From Chrysaora quinquecirrha (lineage: Eukaryota; Cnidaria; Scyphozoa; Semaeostomeae; Pelagiidae): a stretch of 64,000 nt of DNA. A model generated the notes under the pieces. That model was not told where the DNA came from. It made no database searches and saw nothing but the letters and a program-made list of their open reading frames with translations. The position numbers and the translations under genes are program-made. This document shows positions 1 through 10,714 of the stretch, piece by piece (within the stretch, counting starts at the first letter, position 1; each line of letters begins with the position of its first letter). The stretch spans positions 229,431 through 293,430 of the forward strand of contig JACTAT010000003.1 of the NCBI GenBank assembly GCA_014526335.1. The letters are read 5' to 3'.

Positions 1-822
1 GTAAAAGTGAATTGTACCTCACTCTATATTTGAGGCCAACCTTTTAGAATTAGAATTATGTGGCCTATGAAATTCAGATGGTCTGTCTTGATGGTCATTC
101 ACTCCGAAGGAAATTTGAAACTTCAGAAAAGCGTAAGAGATCGAGGGGCATTTCACTCCAGGGAAAGGCATGCAACAAGAAATCCAGGAAACCCATTGAA
201 ATCCGAGCATATTTGTGCGGGGTTCCGAGCAATGTTTTGTTTCTTAACAAGACACTATATCAAATAATACGTGGTCTACAACTAAAATAAAAAATTCTTA
301 CAAGGATTATTCATACAATATTTTCTAACAAAACAGCAGTTATAAAATTTAAAGGTTATACAAAGATTACATCGACAATGAAAGACAAGTTACAAAAAGG
401 TTCTGAAATGAACTTAATGGCTCTGAAATGAATTATCCCTCGTATGAGGTTTTGCAAGGTTCAAACGAACGATAATGGGATTTCCGTAAAGCCATTGATT
501 ACGCATTGGATTACCTGATGAGGTTGTGCTTAAATTTCGCAAATTTAGCATAATGTCAAAAATTTGTGGCATATGTTTCACAAGGAGCACTGAATGTATT
601 CATTATACAAAAAGGTATTGAAGTTACTCGAGGCAATTTCTTGCAAAAATCCAGTCAAAATTTCTTGCTGTGGATTGTTTAAAAAAATCGGGCTTTTAAC
701 GAACGTTTTCTGCCATTATAAATTTTTATTTAGCAGAATCAAAAAAGCTACAAATTTCATTCACTTGCAGAATTTTTTTAGTTTACTCACTCGTTTCTAT
801 GACTGTTATTTACTAGGATCTT
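1..822. other. 3' flank of ERCC8, no gene seen
   Basis: This AT-rich stretch lies downstream of the ERCC8 stop codon. I see no coding segment with family resemblance in either strand. On the minus strand an AATAAA-type hexamer reads at about 727-732, a possible poly(A) signal for a roughly 430-nt 3' UTR, but nothing else supports it. The open frame at 594-899 has no recognisable composition or domain. Confidence 0.4.
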
Positions 823-1040
823 TCTACCGCAAGTTAAATACGTACAACTGGGAATTGCAAATGCATAACTTCCGCATATTTTGTAATCAATTGGCTTAAG
901 TGTTTGGCAGACAAGGAAAGTAGGACCTGCTTCTACAGTAAGTTAAATACGTACAACTGGGAATTGCAAATGCATAACTTCCGCATAGTTTGTAATCAAT
1001 TGGTTTAAGTGTTTGGCAAACAAGGAAAGTAGGACCTGCT
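823..1040. repeat. 109-bp tandem duplication
   Basis: Two adjacent copies with a period of 109 bp (823-931 and 932-1,040) differ at only a few positions. Both contain the landmarks AAGTTAAATACGTACAACTG and ACAAGGAAAGTAGGACCTGC. The duplication falls just downstream of the ERCC8 stop codon, so it would lie in the 3' UTR if the transcript extends that far. Confidence 0.9.
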
Positions 1041-1164
1041 TCTACTTTTTGTCAAAGAATGTTTTTCGATGTGAAGATAACAAATTTTTTGCTGCGTTCT
1101 TCCTCGCAAATAGTATGCATGCTCGTCCTTAAAATCTTCTAATAGAGATCGGCTTAAATACATA

Positions 1165-1239
1165 CTATTCGTCTTCATCACTACTCCAAGCATCTCTCTT
1201 AGCTCCAATAGCAATTTCATGCTTTAAATTGTATCCATC
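1165..1239 (-). CDS. ERCC8: ERCC8 (CSA) last coding exon
   Basis: This is the final exon of the minus-strand CSA gene: 24 codons and a TAG stop. The acceptor reads TTTTTTCAACAG before 1,239 and the exon begins in phase 0, matching the phase-0 donor of the exon at 5,020-5,097. The encoded end, DAWSSDEDE, matches the acidic C-terminus of vertebrate CSA (DAWSSSDEEG in human). Together with the preceding exon it gives 50 residues after the blade-7 GHY...NYQ segment, close to the 49 in human CSA, so the length agrees too. CSA recruits the CUL4-DDB1 ligase to stalled RNA polymerase II in the nucleus. Confidence 0.9.
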   Translation of the reverse strand, partial: DGYNLKHEIAIGAKRDAWSSDEDE

Positions 1240-1737
1240 CTGTTGAAAAAACTGATCAATATATATAACTCAAATAAAACTTAATCTAAACATGGGGCAA
1301 ATCCCTTTCTTATTTCACCATTTTACGTTAAAGAAACTAATTTTTACATTAAGCTGTTTTGTCAACTAATTAGCTCAAATGAGGTCCAGCTCCTTCAAAG
1401 GTTACTTTCGCATAATCCTGGTAGACCCATTGTTACACATATGGTAGGTAAAAGCATCGAAACATTTATGTAAAAACATATATTATACATAGTGAATCAG
1501 TGTGCATCGGGCACATTTACACATTTAAACATGTTACATCTTTTTTTGTATGTGAACTTTAGTATACAACTATGTATGAGCCCGCTTCTTAGGCATATAA
1601 AAATGAAGACTAAAAATATGCAAAGGCTTGCTTAAACTTTTTGCTTTCGTTGAATCCTAATATTTTGGTCTTCGTTTGCATAGATAATATTTCCAAAATT
1701 GTCAAGACTACAAATAGGGGAAGCATAATGCGAGAAC
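1240..1737. other. Intron sequence, nothing recognised
   Basis: This AT-rich part of the last ERCC8 intron lies between the terminal exon and the foldback palindrome. No coding similarity, tandem array or inverted repeat stood out on reading. Confidence 0.5.
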
Positions 1738-2103
1738 ATAACCACCCTGTGGAACCTTTGTGCAGTACTGTGGAGGAAATTCAGTACGGTCGAGGGTATT
1801 CAGTACTGTTGGGGATATCATCACTACATGTGGAGGGATACCATCAGTACTATGGAGGATATTAAGTAAAGCGGAGGGATACCATCAGTACTATTGGGGG
1901 ATGTTCACCACTGTGGGGGCTCCCCGCAGCACTTACAATATGCCTCCACAGTATTGATGGTATTCCTCCACTGTCCTGAATACCCTCCAGAGTACTGGTG
2001 ATATCCCCCACAGTACTGATGATATGCCCCACAGTATTAAACACCCTCCACCGTACTGAATATTCTCCACAGTACTGCACAGAGGTTCCCCAGGGTGATA
2101 ACA
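1738..2103. repeat. Foldback palindrome built of CAGTACTGTGG units
   Basis: The left arm starts ACCACCCTGTGGAACCT and the right arm, reverse-complemented, starts ATCACCCTGGGGAACCT. They stay alignable to a turn near 1,920. Each arm is a run of imperfect units of about 20-26 bp around CAGTACTGTGGRGG and GGGGATATCA, which are themselves partly palindromic. The element sits at the terminus of a Penelope-like relic. It is probably a MITE-like or foldback insertion. Units of the same kind recur at 45,540-45,650. Confidence 0.75.
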
Positions 2104-3580
2104 TTAAAGCCGTCGTCTGACATTGTTCAGAAAATAAAACTTTAGAAATAGGCTGAAAATGGTTGCCGTAGAATCTATATCTGAATTTGCACAAAATTTC
2201 AGAATTGCGATAAATAGCAGAAAAATTTTCGGGCATAATTTAAAGCTTTTTTCGTCTGACACTCTTCAGAGTGTAAATGTCAGAGATATACCAAAACAAA
2301 TTGCTAAGGCGGAATTCATACCCAGATGCGAATCGAATGCACCAATCAGAAAGCGAAGCGGAATTGGTATTTTGTTTTCAACACTAATCAGCTAGCGGCA
2401 TGTAGCAGGAAGGTCAATATAATTAGTTGAAGAGTTGAAGCAAGAAAACGAACTCTTTCTGCCTACACAGAACCGGCTTTCTTGTTTTCATGTGGACAGA
2501 TTCCAAAACATCTTAATGGAAAAAAGATTAAAACAGTCCTCGATGTAAATTTCTGCACAGCTTAGGCTGTCAACAAGTACTGTCCTATGGATCTACTCAT
2601 GCTTAATATTCATGCTTAATGAAATACTCATGCTGAAGGTTAGGCTGTTTTTTCGACCCGCGGGGTGGTTGCTCTCGTTTGCAAAAATTGTGTTCACGGA
2701 TAGTAGGGAAGTGTCGTTTTATCCTATCTCTTAATCTCAGGAAAGTGCAATCTACGTACCTAGCATCACACAGGCACGAGAATTCAAAAACGAAGAAACA
2801 TTTTTTTCTGATAGGTACGCAATCCTAATAGATGGTAGTACTTTCCGGATGCTGAAAACTAAACGAGGGTTGGAAGCAGCGAAACACTTAGTAAGGCCCA
2901 CTTTTCGAAATTTTATCTTGAGTTCGTTGAATGTTGCAACAAAAACGTGAACCCGTTTTCAAATAGTTAATGTAGTAAATTCACGGGGGTAGCTTTCTGT
3001 TTCATTTACCAAATTCGTTGAATTCGAGATTTTCGAATTACGTCCCGAAAATACCGAGAAAGATAAAAAAGGCAAACCAGACATGTTTCAACCTGAAAAT
3101 TTGTTATATTTCATATTTAATTTCAAACTAAAAAGTATCTAAGGGTTTCGCTTGATAAATAAGAAAAATTTTATTGTGTTTGTTTGTATGTTTCAAACAT
3201 TAACTGATGCGATACGAGTGAAAATAAAACAGTTGCTGGCGATTCGTTCGAAAAAAACTTGCACTCCTTGTCTACATATATTATAAAGAATACAATAGTC
3301 AACACTATAGCAATTCACTTCAATGCTCGTAATGTGACGCCAATACAATTCAATTGAATGCTTTTCTACGACACATTCCAGTTTGGGCTTCCTGTGCTCA
3401 GGATAGCTGTTTTCAGTTAAAATTGACCTTATTTTGTCCAATTCCGAATCAAGCCGAGTTTTAGAGTAAACCATAGTTGCCTGATGAACAAGAGGGTTAA
3501 GGAAGTTGTTGTTCTCCATTTTGGACTAAAGGTTTTGGACTAAAGCAATCCCAACGTATAAACTGGTGAGAAATCCAGTG
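2104..3580 (-). mobile_element. Penelope-like retroelement relic (family A, copy 1)
   Basis: Read on the minus strand, 3,580 to about 3,360 encodes the RT C-terminal part with LVHQATMVYSK and ILTENSYPEHRK, typical of Penelope-like elements (PLE). The segment 2,790-2,950 reads KCFAASNPRLVF and 2,690-2,790 reads CDARYVDCT, the GIY-YIG endonuclease core with its key YVG motif changed to YVD. The part near 2,200-2,400 is homologous to the 3' end of a second copy at 48,060-49,510, which confirms the boundary. Many stops and frameshifts make it non-functional. It lies antisense-free within the ERCC8 intron, in the same direction as the gene. Confidence 0.8.
2250..2269 (-). ncRNA. Possible hammerhead ribozyme core remnant of PLE
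   Basis: On the minus strand CTGAAGA is followed nine bases later by GAAA, the two invariant boxes of a hammerhead core (CUGANGA and GAAA). Hammerhead motifs are known in PLE terminal repeats. The sister copy at about 49,460-49,480 has CTGAGGA and GTAAC at the same spacing. Stem II would be very short here, so this is only a candidate. Confidence 0.25.
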
Positions 3581-5019
3581 GCGGAGTTTTCAACAAAAAC
3601 ATCAAGAAAAGGTTAGGAGCTAGTTTGCTCCTTTTCGAAGATAAAACGTTACAGTGAGACTCGTTGGAGAAAACCTTACAGTAAGACTCTTATTTGCAAA
3701 AAGCGAAAGTGTCGTCACCATACATCGATACACCGTCCCTTGTTGGTATATCTCATTTGTTGAAGCTGAATTCCACCGATATGGTGGGAGACTGTATCAA
3801 TTCGACAAATATCTCCTCAGGGAACGGCGGACCCACAAGCTCCCCCAGTACAGCGCGTCAGAGCAAATCTTGATGGTTTTGTCCAATGGCATGTTAGTAA
3901 AAGCGAAGCAATACCAAAATTAGACCAACAATTTATCTTTGAAAAAGAGGGAACAACCACTTGAAGCCATTTTCACTTCATTCGCAGTCGCTGTTTGCTA
4001 GCGATTACACAGTGGTGGCTTCGAATCGATTTTGAATTTGAGTTTGAAGCAAATTTCAAACTTTCGCTTGAGTTTTATTTTTTATGGCCTAAAATTGATC
4101 AAAACAGCTGCGATTCGGGTGAAAAAAAATTGCTTTCGTTTTTAATACTCGGGAGAAAGCACAAAAAATCTAATAAAATCTGCCAAGCCATCTCAATCAC
4201 TAGCCATTTTCCAAAACTAACGCATTAATGGAGATACACAATTTCTCTCTGAACAAGTGCAACCGATGTAGATTGGAAAATAATGATAACAAATTCTGGG
4301 AATATTCTAGCGTCTAAGGTATAAACCTAAAAATTTTTCTCAAACCTGACGAAACGATAATTTTTACAACGAATTGCATTTCAGATAAAAAAGCCAATCA
4401 AAATATGGTTTGTGGTTAAGATCAGATCATGTCGCCTGTGGTAACATATTTTGCGGTCGTTGATACCCTGGGATACCATTAATCAAAGACAGAAAATTAT
4501 TAAATGACGAAATTTTAACACTTCTTTAATAAAGGTTGTTTCCGTAGGAAGATCGCATGCTTTCGGCGGGCAAAACTTCAGTCCACTAAAGTTCCTGTTG
4601 GCTTAAAATGCTCTGGAAGGCAATATCTGTACCTATGAATGCGCTGCTGTTTAGCATCAGTTGGCAATTACACGTAGGAAAATATAATCATATGTTTCAA
4701 ACAAAAGCTTTTCTAATCTACCATAGATAAAAGCCAAGGTGCTACAAATTCGCGCATAGGAAATGATTCCTCGGGTGAACATTAATAAGTGTATGCATAT
4801 ATCCAAAAGGAAAATAAAATTTAGTTTGTGGTAAAGTGAAGTCAATATTTTGTCATGATACGTCAGCCTTTTGGTTTCTCGGTACGGTGCCAATACATCG
4901 TATAAAAAGAAAACTATTGTATGAAATCTAAAGTCACACTGGTATTAGACTTCAAGGTTAACAGAGTTGGACCAACCCAGCTGAGAGAGGTAAGATGAGA
5001 GGTGATTATTTAATACTAC
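3581..5019. other. Intron sequence, nothing recognised
   Basis: This is the right part of the last ERCC8 intron, between the PLE relic and the exon at 5,020. An open frame at 3,654-3,923 has no recognisable domain. I see no clear repeats. Confidence 0.5.
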
Positions 5020-5097
5020 CTTAACTTTCTTGACAGAAGCCATGAAGTTTGGTGACCATGACAACAAATGAGTGTCACATCCTCCACTGTAAAGTTC
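5020..5097 (-). CDS. ERCC8: ERCC8 (CSA) penultimate exon, blade 7
   Basis: Twenty-six codons in phase 0 at both ends. The acceptor is TTTTTTTAG before 5,097 and the donor is AAG|GTAGTA at 5,020. It encodes ELYSGGCDTHLLSWSP, matching ELYSGSRDCNILAWVP of human CSA, and follows directly on the exon at 32,184 (ends DDNYQ). The two are separated by a 27-kb intron. If the donor were skipped, the frame would stay open to a stop at 4,945 and give an unrelated tail. Splicing to the exon at 1,165-1,239 gives the conserved acidic end and is clearly preferable. Confidence 0.9.
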
Positions 5098-5675
5098 CTA
5101 AAAAAATTACGAACGATAGAATTTAAACGGTAGCGGGTATAGATACGAACGGCACAAAAACCCGTATTCCAGATGCGTTCCAACCACGATTTAACAGAAT
5201 ATTATGAGAGAATGGCAATCAAAGTCAGAATATCCATAATAAAAAGCTTGAAACAACGAACATAACCGCGTTCATTAAGATTGCAATGTTTATTTTTCAT
5301 TCAATTTACCAACTTTCACAGTTCTTTTTAATGATTTTCTACACATATGTTATTGGACATTTTGCACGTATTTCGAAGTGTTATTGCTGGTAAGCACTTT
5401 GATCCACTCAAATAATATCTATGCAATAACTAACCATGGTAAATTAAAATGAATAGAGCACATTTGAAAAAATCTGGCTATCTTGTAAACCTGGATTGTG
5501 GAATATTGGAATGGAATCAGGGGAGGCATGAAGCGAAGTTGCGCATGAGTATATCGTTGATTTTGCAGCGAAACTGTTGGAGTTACAGGCAATTTTCAGC
5601 AAAGATTAAAATTAAGTTTTTCATCAGCAGTTTTACATAACACTTGATGAACTACATAACACTACATAACACTTG
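5098..5675. other. Intron sequence, nothing recognised
   Basis: This is the 3' end of the 27-kb ERCC8 intron, between the exon acceptor and the first cassette repeat. A short direct repeat of ACTACATAACACTTGATGA occurs at about 5,637-5,680. No coding signal was seen. Confidence 0.5.
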
Positions 5676-5985
5676 ATGATTTTCAAAAACTAATTAGGAA
5701 AAAAGAAGAAATTGAAAATATCACTGAATTTACTTTAAAAATTTTAAAATCGAAAACACAAAAAATGCAATAATTTTAGGATTGGAAAACAACGATATTT
5801 TGATAACAAACGTTTACATGTGCGTAAACACGAGATCTTGAAGTGGAGTAAATGAAATTGCATAACCGAAACAACATGATCGCCTACCGGAAGCTGCGGG
5901 AAGTCGAGTAACTTGAACTTCTGTAAACTTGTGACACAACACAAAGATTTTAATTGGCTATTACTAAAAGCAGGAACGGGGAATA
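5676..5985 (+). repeat. Cassette repeat, copy 1 (left end of composite palindrome)
   Basis: A block of about 270 bp starting at TTTCAAAAACTAATTAGGAA and ending in CTTGTGACACAACACAAAG is followed by AATTGGCTATTACTAAAAGC. The same block recurs at 7,311-7,567 in this orientation and at 10,165-10,440 and 14,240-14,510 inverted. It leads into the GGGAAC minisatellite. No coding capacity is evident. It is a structural part of a long inverted-repeat element. Confidence 0.8.
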
Positions 5986-6042
5986 TCAGCTGGAACGGGC
6001 GGGAATCACCGGGAACGAGCGGGAATCACCGGGAACGAGCGG

Positions 6043-6045
<3 letters not shown>
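5986..6045 (+). repeat. GGGAAC minisatellite (interrupted array)
   Basis: Units of about 20 bp alternate GGGAACGAGC or GGGAACGGGC with GGGAATCACC, the same motif as the arrays at 7,076, 10,490 and 15,600. This array is cut by the CR1-like insertion that begins at 6,046 and resumes at 7,076. Confidence 0.85.
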
Positions 6046-6073
<28 letters not shown>

Positions 6074-7075
6074 CATTTTGTTTAAAGTTGATAGTATACA
6101 GTAGTGCACACCAAGAGGTGTGTACTAATTAATACCAACTATTTAAATACTTTAAATACTACTACCAAACCTAAAGATTTACAATATTTCTACATTTTTT
6201 AAGTCAATTTGCAAGCTCTGCAGGTACAGCTATCCCCCTTCCACCCTTTAATTTGTTGTTTGAAGGAGCGGACGCTATTACAGCTCTTTACCACATCAGG
6301 TATGCTATTCCAAAGGTAGGAGCCTCTGTATGAAATAGAATTCGCCCCATAAGTTTTTGTTTGAAATCTTGGTATCTGTAGGAGATCCTTATTGTGGAGG
6401 TTGTAGTTGGATTGTTTCCTCTCAAAAAACTGCCACATAAACGCAGGGTTCATTTGATGGAGGGATTTAAAAACCTCCACGAGCAATTTTTCAAGATTTT
6501 GCAAATGAACCGTCTTTAGGCCTGATCTAGTTAGAAGTTCTTCGAAACTAGAACCGAAGTCATTGTACAGCCAACGAAGTGCTCTCTTATGAATTTTGTT
6601 TATCTCTTCATTGGCAGTTTTCCCACAGAACATCCAAATCAGGGGGCAATATCCAAAGTTTGACATTATAAATGAATTGTAAAGAAGCTTTGCCTGTTCA
6701 AAGGTGATAAAATTTGCAACCCTAGAAAAATCACTTACTTTCCTGCTTGTTTTGGCACACATAGTCTTAACATGGTTATCGAACTTTAGTTTTGAGTCAA
6801 TATCTATCCCTAATAATTTAACTTTATCTGATGATGGACAATTTGATTATTGATTTCAAGACACAGTTTATGTGTTTGATGTAAACCAAGGAACATGAGT
6901 TTGAATTTGGATGGGTTTGCCACCATGAAGTTGGTTTCAAACCAATCCAATGTTATCTCCACATCAAGTTCCAATGATGCCAGGACCTCGGATAAATGCT
7001 TACTAGTTGCATACAAGGTGTTGTCGTCAGCAAAGTTGCATACCTTCGAGTTTTTTACAAAGAAGAGCATGTGAA
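6046..7075 (-). mobile_element. CR1-like non-LTR element, 5'-truncated (CR1-a)
   Basis: The minus strand starts just upstream of the RT motif FADDNTLYA and continues through the thumb region (SNFGYCPLIWMF) to a C-terminal Cys cluster ending CRACKLT. The 3' tail is (ATT)n against the minisatellite. Two frames are used (6,810-7,166 and 6,199-6,762), so at least one frameshift is present. Only the last third of ORF2 remains. It is a dead, 5'-truncated insertion in the minisatellite array. Confidence 0.85.
6199..6762 (-). pseudogene. RT C-terminal fragment of CR1-a
   Basis: An open frame of 187 codons carries the post-RT domain of a CR1/L2-type ORF2: NFGYCPLIWMF, then INKIHKRALRWLYND, then SYRGSYLWNSIP near the end. 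These match the usual order of the thumb and C-terminal region. The catalytic palm lies outside. The FADD box is in the frame upstream (6,810-7,166). Not functional alone. Confidence 0.85.
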
Positions 7076-7235
7076 GGAATGACTTGGAACGAGCGGGAAT
7101 CAGCGGGAACGGGCGGGAACGAGCGGGAATCAGCGGGAACGGGCGGGAATGACCGGGAGTCAGCAAGAACAGGCTGGGATGACCGGGAACGAGCGGGAAT
7201 GGGTTGGAACGAGCGGGAATGTTGGGGAAAGGAGG
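7076..7235 (+). repeat. GGGAAC minisatellite
   Basis: This is the continuation of the array split by CR1-a, with units such as GGGAACGAGCGGGAATCAGC and GGGAACGGGCGGGAATGACC. It reads directly into the linker GTTCTAAGAGTCACAAAAG that precedes the second cassette repeat. Confidence 0.9.
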
Positions 7236-7310
7236 GTTCTAAGAGTCACAAAAGATCGAAAATAAATAAAAAATGACAAAGATTTATAAGCTTGATGCCT
7301 GCCAAATCGA

Positions 7311-7567
7311 ATCGTCATTTTCAAAAACTAGTTCGGAAAAAAGAAGAAATTGAAAATATCAATGAATTTTTTTTTTTAATTTTAAAATCGAAGACACAAA
7401 AAATTCAACAATTTTAGCATTGGAAAACAACGATATTTTGATAACAAACGTTTACATGTGCGTAAACAAGAGATCTTGAAGTGGGGTAAATGAAATTGCA
7501 TAACCGAAACAACATGATCGCCTACCGGAAGCAGCGGGAAGCCGAGTAACTTGAACTTCTTTTTCAT
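7311..7567 (+). repeat. Cassette repeat, copy 2
   Basis: This is the same block as 5,676-5,945, from TTTTCAAAAACTAGTTCGG to CGAGTAACTTGAACTTCT. It is broken off there by insertion of CR1-b. The missing last bases (CTGTAAACTTGTGACACAAC) reappear at 9,133, on the far side of the insertion. Confidence 0.85.
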
Positions 7568-9133
7568 TTATTATTTTTTTTTTCATTTATTATTATTTAT
7601 ACACAAATTAACCCTTTCAGCATAAAATTAAATTACAATATATAATTCCTAAAATATGGCTTAAAAAAAGGAAAAATTTGGGCCTATTAAACTAATCTGT
7701 ATTGCTGATCTTCCAAGGAGTTGTGTTTGCATGGTCTAGCTCCTTAGATGCGTTTTTAGTTGCTTTTGAAACGATCTAGTGTAGGTAGCTCACGAATTTC
7801 AACAGGTGTATCATTCCACGTTTTGAGAGCTGCGTAATGAAAGCCTTTCTTCGCAAATTCAGTTTTGTATCTAGGGATCTGGAGATCTTTACAATGCCTC
7901 GTTCTGTAGGTCGAGTGTAAAGATCTCGGTTGGTATTTGTCCCATAGGCTCTCGGGGCATAGTTTGTTGATGATCTTGTAGGTCATGACATTCCTATCAT
8001 AACGGAATAGGTTTTCTACGTTAATCCAGGAAGTCGACCACTTATCTTTTATTCTTGCACTATTTATTATTGAATATGCCCTATCTTGAAGTTTTGAAGA
8101 GTAGCTATTTTCGTTTTGATAAACTACCCCAAATAACATCAGCGTAACGCAGGTGACTCTCAACCAATGAGTAGTATACATTACACATTTGAGATTGTGG
8201 AATGATATTTTTCAATTTTTTAGGGCTGCAAGACCTCCGCTCACTTGCCTTTGGTGCGCTGAAACTGTTCGTCCCAGTTTAGTTTCTCATCTACTATCAC
8301 TCCAAGGGATTTTACTTTATCGACTCTTTTTATATTGGAGTTGTCGAGTTTCAGAACCTCTGGCAGGTCAAGATTTCTGGTTTTAAGCGGATGCCCTATA
8401 ACCATGAATTCTGTCTTTTCCGGATTGGGGCTTAGTTTATTTACCCTCATCCACTCAGACAGATTGGAAAGCTCTTGATGTGCGTCTTCAATAAGTTTCG
8501 CTACATCATTAGATGCAATCGTTATACTGGTATCGTCAGCATAGATATTAGCCCTAGAAAGTTTAAGACACTTTTCTAGATCATTTAAGTAAACGATAAA
8601 AAGAAGAGGCCCTAAACAGGAACCTTGTGGAATGCCGCAGGTTATGCTTCTGGCTTTTGTTTGCTGACCGTTAAGAGAGCAGAATTGTTTTCTTTCATTT
8701 AAGTAAGAATTGAACCAATCCCCAGCTTTCCCTCTAATTCCGTATGAATACATTTTCCTGATCAGTATATCATGATCGACTGTATCGAAGGCTTTCTTAA
8801 GATCGAGAAAAATAGTTAGATTTACGTTGCTGCTATCAATATTTTCATACCAGTAGTCAGTGCTGCTTATAAGAGATGTTACCGTAGAGTATAACTTGCG
8901 GAATGCTGCTTGGTTGCAAGAAATACTATCATTTGCTTTAAGAAACTCGAACAGCTGATCGTGAGCAAGCCGTTCTAGCATTTTCGAAAAAACTGAGATT
9001 ACCGAAATAGGTCTGTAATTATTTAGGTCAGTTTTGGGGCCTGACTTATAAATTGGAGTGACTCTTGCTAATTTCCAAATGTCAGGGAAGATGCCGTTTT
9101 CGAGTGATGAGTTATAAATCAGCAAAAGTGGTT
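7568..9133 (-). mobile_element. CR1-like non-LTR element, 5'-truncated (CR1-b)
   Basis: The A/T-rich 3' tail lies at 7,568-7,610 on the minus strand and the truncated 5' end abuts the interrupted cassette at 9,133. The element keeps most of the RT domain in one long frame (8,241-9,152) and the C-terminal domain in another (7,756-8,181). The cassette sequence joins perfectly across the insertion, with a few shared bases (TTCT) as a possible target duplication. Confidence 0.9.
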
Positions 9134-9152
9134 TTCTGTAAACTTGTGACAC
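7743..9152 (-). pseudogene. RT ORF2 fragment of CR1-b
   Basis: The main frame (8,241-9,152, about 300 codons) has RT motifs in order: LARVTPIYKSG, NNYRPISVISVFSK, LDLKKAFDTVDHDIL (motif A), GIPQGSCLGPLLFIVYLND (motif B region), and IYADDTSI (motif C). The thumb follows with SLGVIVDEKLNW, then the frame shifts before 8,190 and continues at 7,756-8,181 with KTWNDTPVEIREL. The palm residues are intact, but the protein lacks its endonuclease and is frameshifted. Confidence 0.9.
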
Positions 9153-10164
9153 AACACAAAGGATTGAATTTTTTCATTATGACACTATGTATATCATTTG
9201 ATAGATGGTCAGAACAGTAAGATACAAGTTAAAAATTGAAATTAAAAATTAATAGTAATAACAAACTAAGAATTTTTTGGGTGGACAAATTAATTAAAAT
9301 ATTGAAGTTTTTTGAGATAAATAGAAATATAAAGATGAAGGTTTGTTTTATTCAAGTTCAGCCTCGCGACCCAACAGCACAGTTGAAAACGAGGGGAAAA
9401 TCACTCCAAAAAATCTCGTCCACTTTTTGAAAAATCCTACGTATTGTTATTTTGAAAATTATTTTCAGGAAATTCTATTGTTCTTTTGTGAAAATCCCAA
9501 AATCTCGTCCAGTTATAAGGAAAGTGATTTGCCCCTCGGTGGAAAAATAAGGAAATATGCAAATGGAGTACGAGTAGCGCAGGACAAGGGGGACTGCTGC
9601 AAAAAGGTGATTTCGTGATCATAGGAATGCAAAGTTGTGCCAAGTTTAGCGGAAGAAAGTATGAGAAGTTGAAAATGAATGAATGCATAGCCTGAACCGA
9701 ACCAAAAGAAAGGGCCTATAATTACGATATCTTCTTGTACTAAAATAAGTACCAAACACAATCATAGACTTCAAATTCTAAATTCTACAACATTTTACTG
9801 ATTTTACGTTTCTGTGTACAGTAATTCTTTCTTCAGGAACTGTAGTGTTCGAATGCCCCCAAACCATATTCATAAAATCTTTTTTCAAATTCACAAAATT
9901 TGGGGATTTTTATTCAACATAAGAAACGCTACCAAATGTTAAAAGAGCAAAGTTTCTTATAGAAAAAAAGAAAATAGGTGTATTTTTTGCACAACAAAAC
10001 TCTAAGAATGTAAAGTTAAACTACATAATAAATTCCAAATATTAAATTTAATTACGATCACGAATTTCCAAAATTTCCAAGAAGATTTTGTTTTCATTTG
10101 TCATTAGTTAAATAGGTATGTTTTTGTTCTCAAATCGGAATATCTCTAATTGAGGCAAAAATCA
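9134..10164. repeat. Left arm of ~1-kb inverted repeat
   Basis: The segment from GTAAACTTGTGACACAACAC through 10,164 returns in reverse complement at 10,715-11,237 and, after a CR1 insertion, 13,657-14,260. Landmarks are AACCAAAAGAAAGGGCCTATA near 9,700 (reverse complement near 13,661) and TTCAGGAACTGTAGTGTTCG near 9,833 (reverse complement near 11,110). No conserved coding frame is visible. The open frames at 9,236-9,761 are overlapping and unsupported. Confidence 0.85.
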
Positions 10165-10440
10165 TGAAAAAATTCCATCCTTTGTGTTGTGTCACAAGTT
10201 TACAGAAGTTCAAGTTACTCGGCTTCCCGCTGCTTCTGGTTGTTCATGTTGTTTCGGTTATGCAATTTCATTTACTCCACTTCAAGATCTTGTGTTTACG
10301 CACATGTAAACGTTTGTTATCAAAATATTGTTGTTTTCCAATACTAAAATTGTTGCATTTTTTGTGCTTTCAATTTTAAAATTTTTAAAGTTTATTCAGT
10401 GATATTTTCAATTTCTTCTTTTTTCCTAATTAGTTTTTGA
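10165..10440 (-). repeat. Cassette repeat, copy 3 (inverted, in loop)
   Basis: Reverse complement of the cassette at 5,676 and 7,311, from TTTGTGTTGTGTCACAAGTT to TTTCCTAATTAGTTTTTGAA. It sits at the centre of the palindrome, between the two inner arms, and is followed by an inverted minisatellite array. Confidence 0.85.
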
Positions 10441-10489
10441 AAATGACGATTTCGATTTGGCAGGCATCAAGCTGTGTGACTCTTAGAAC

Positions 10490-10680
10490 CCTCCATTCCC
10501 CACCATTCCCACCCGTTCCCGCTGATTCCCGGTCATTTCCGCCCGTTCCCACTGATTCCCGGTCATTCCCGCTCGTTCCCACTCGTTCCCGGTCATTCCG
10601 ACTCGTTCCTGGTGATTCCCAGTGATTCCCGCTCGTTCCCCGTGATTCCCCCGTTCCCGCTGATATTCCCCGTTCCTGCT
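10490..10680 (-). repeat. Inverted GGGAAC minisatellite in palindrome loop
   Basis: The forward strand reads GATTCCCGGTCATTCCCGCTCGTTCCC-type units in about 20-bp steps, the complement of the arrays at 5,986 and 7,076. It ends GTTCCTGCTTTTAGTAATAG, the same junction into which the BEL element inserted at 15,882. Confidence 0.9.
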
Positions 10681-10714
10681 TTTAGTAATAGCCGTTTTAA
10701 TTGATACATGATTT

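Noticed and set aside
594..899. 101-codon open frame on the plus strand
   Set aside because: AT-rich, part of it falls in the 109-bp tandem duplication, and it has no recognisable features.
3654..3923. Possible small gene on the plus strand
   Set aside because: No splice context, family likeness or compositional signal. It lies in an ERCC8 intron.
4945..5019. Open reading extension of the ERCC8 exon to a stop at 4,945
   Set aside because: The extension has no likeness to CSA. The donor AAG|GTAGTA and the exon at 1,165-1,239 restore both the length and the acidic C-terminus.
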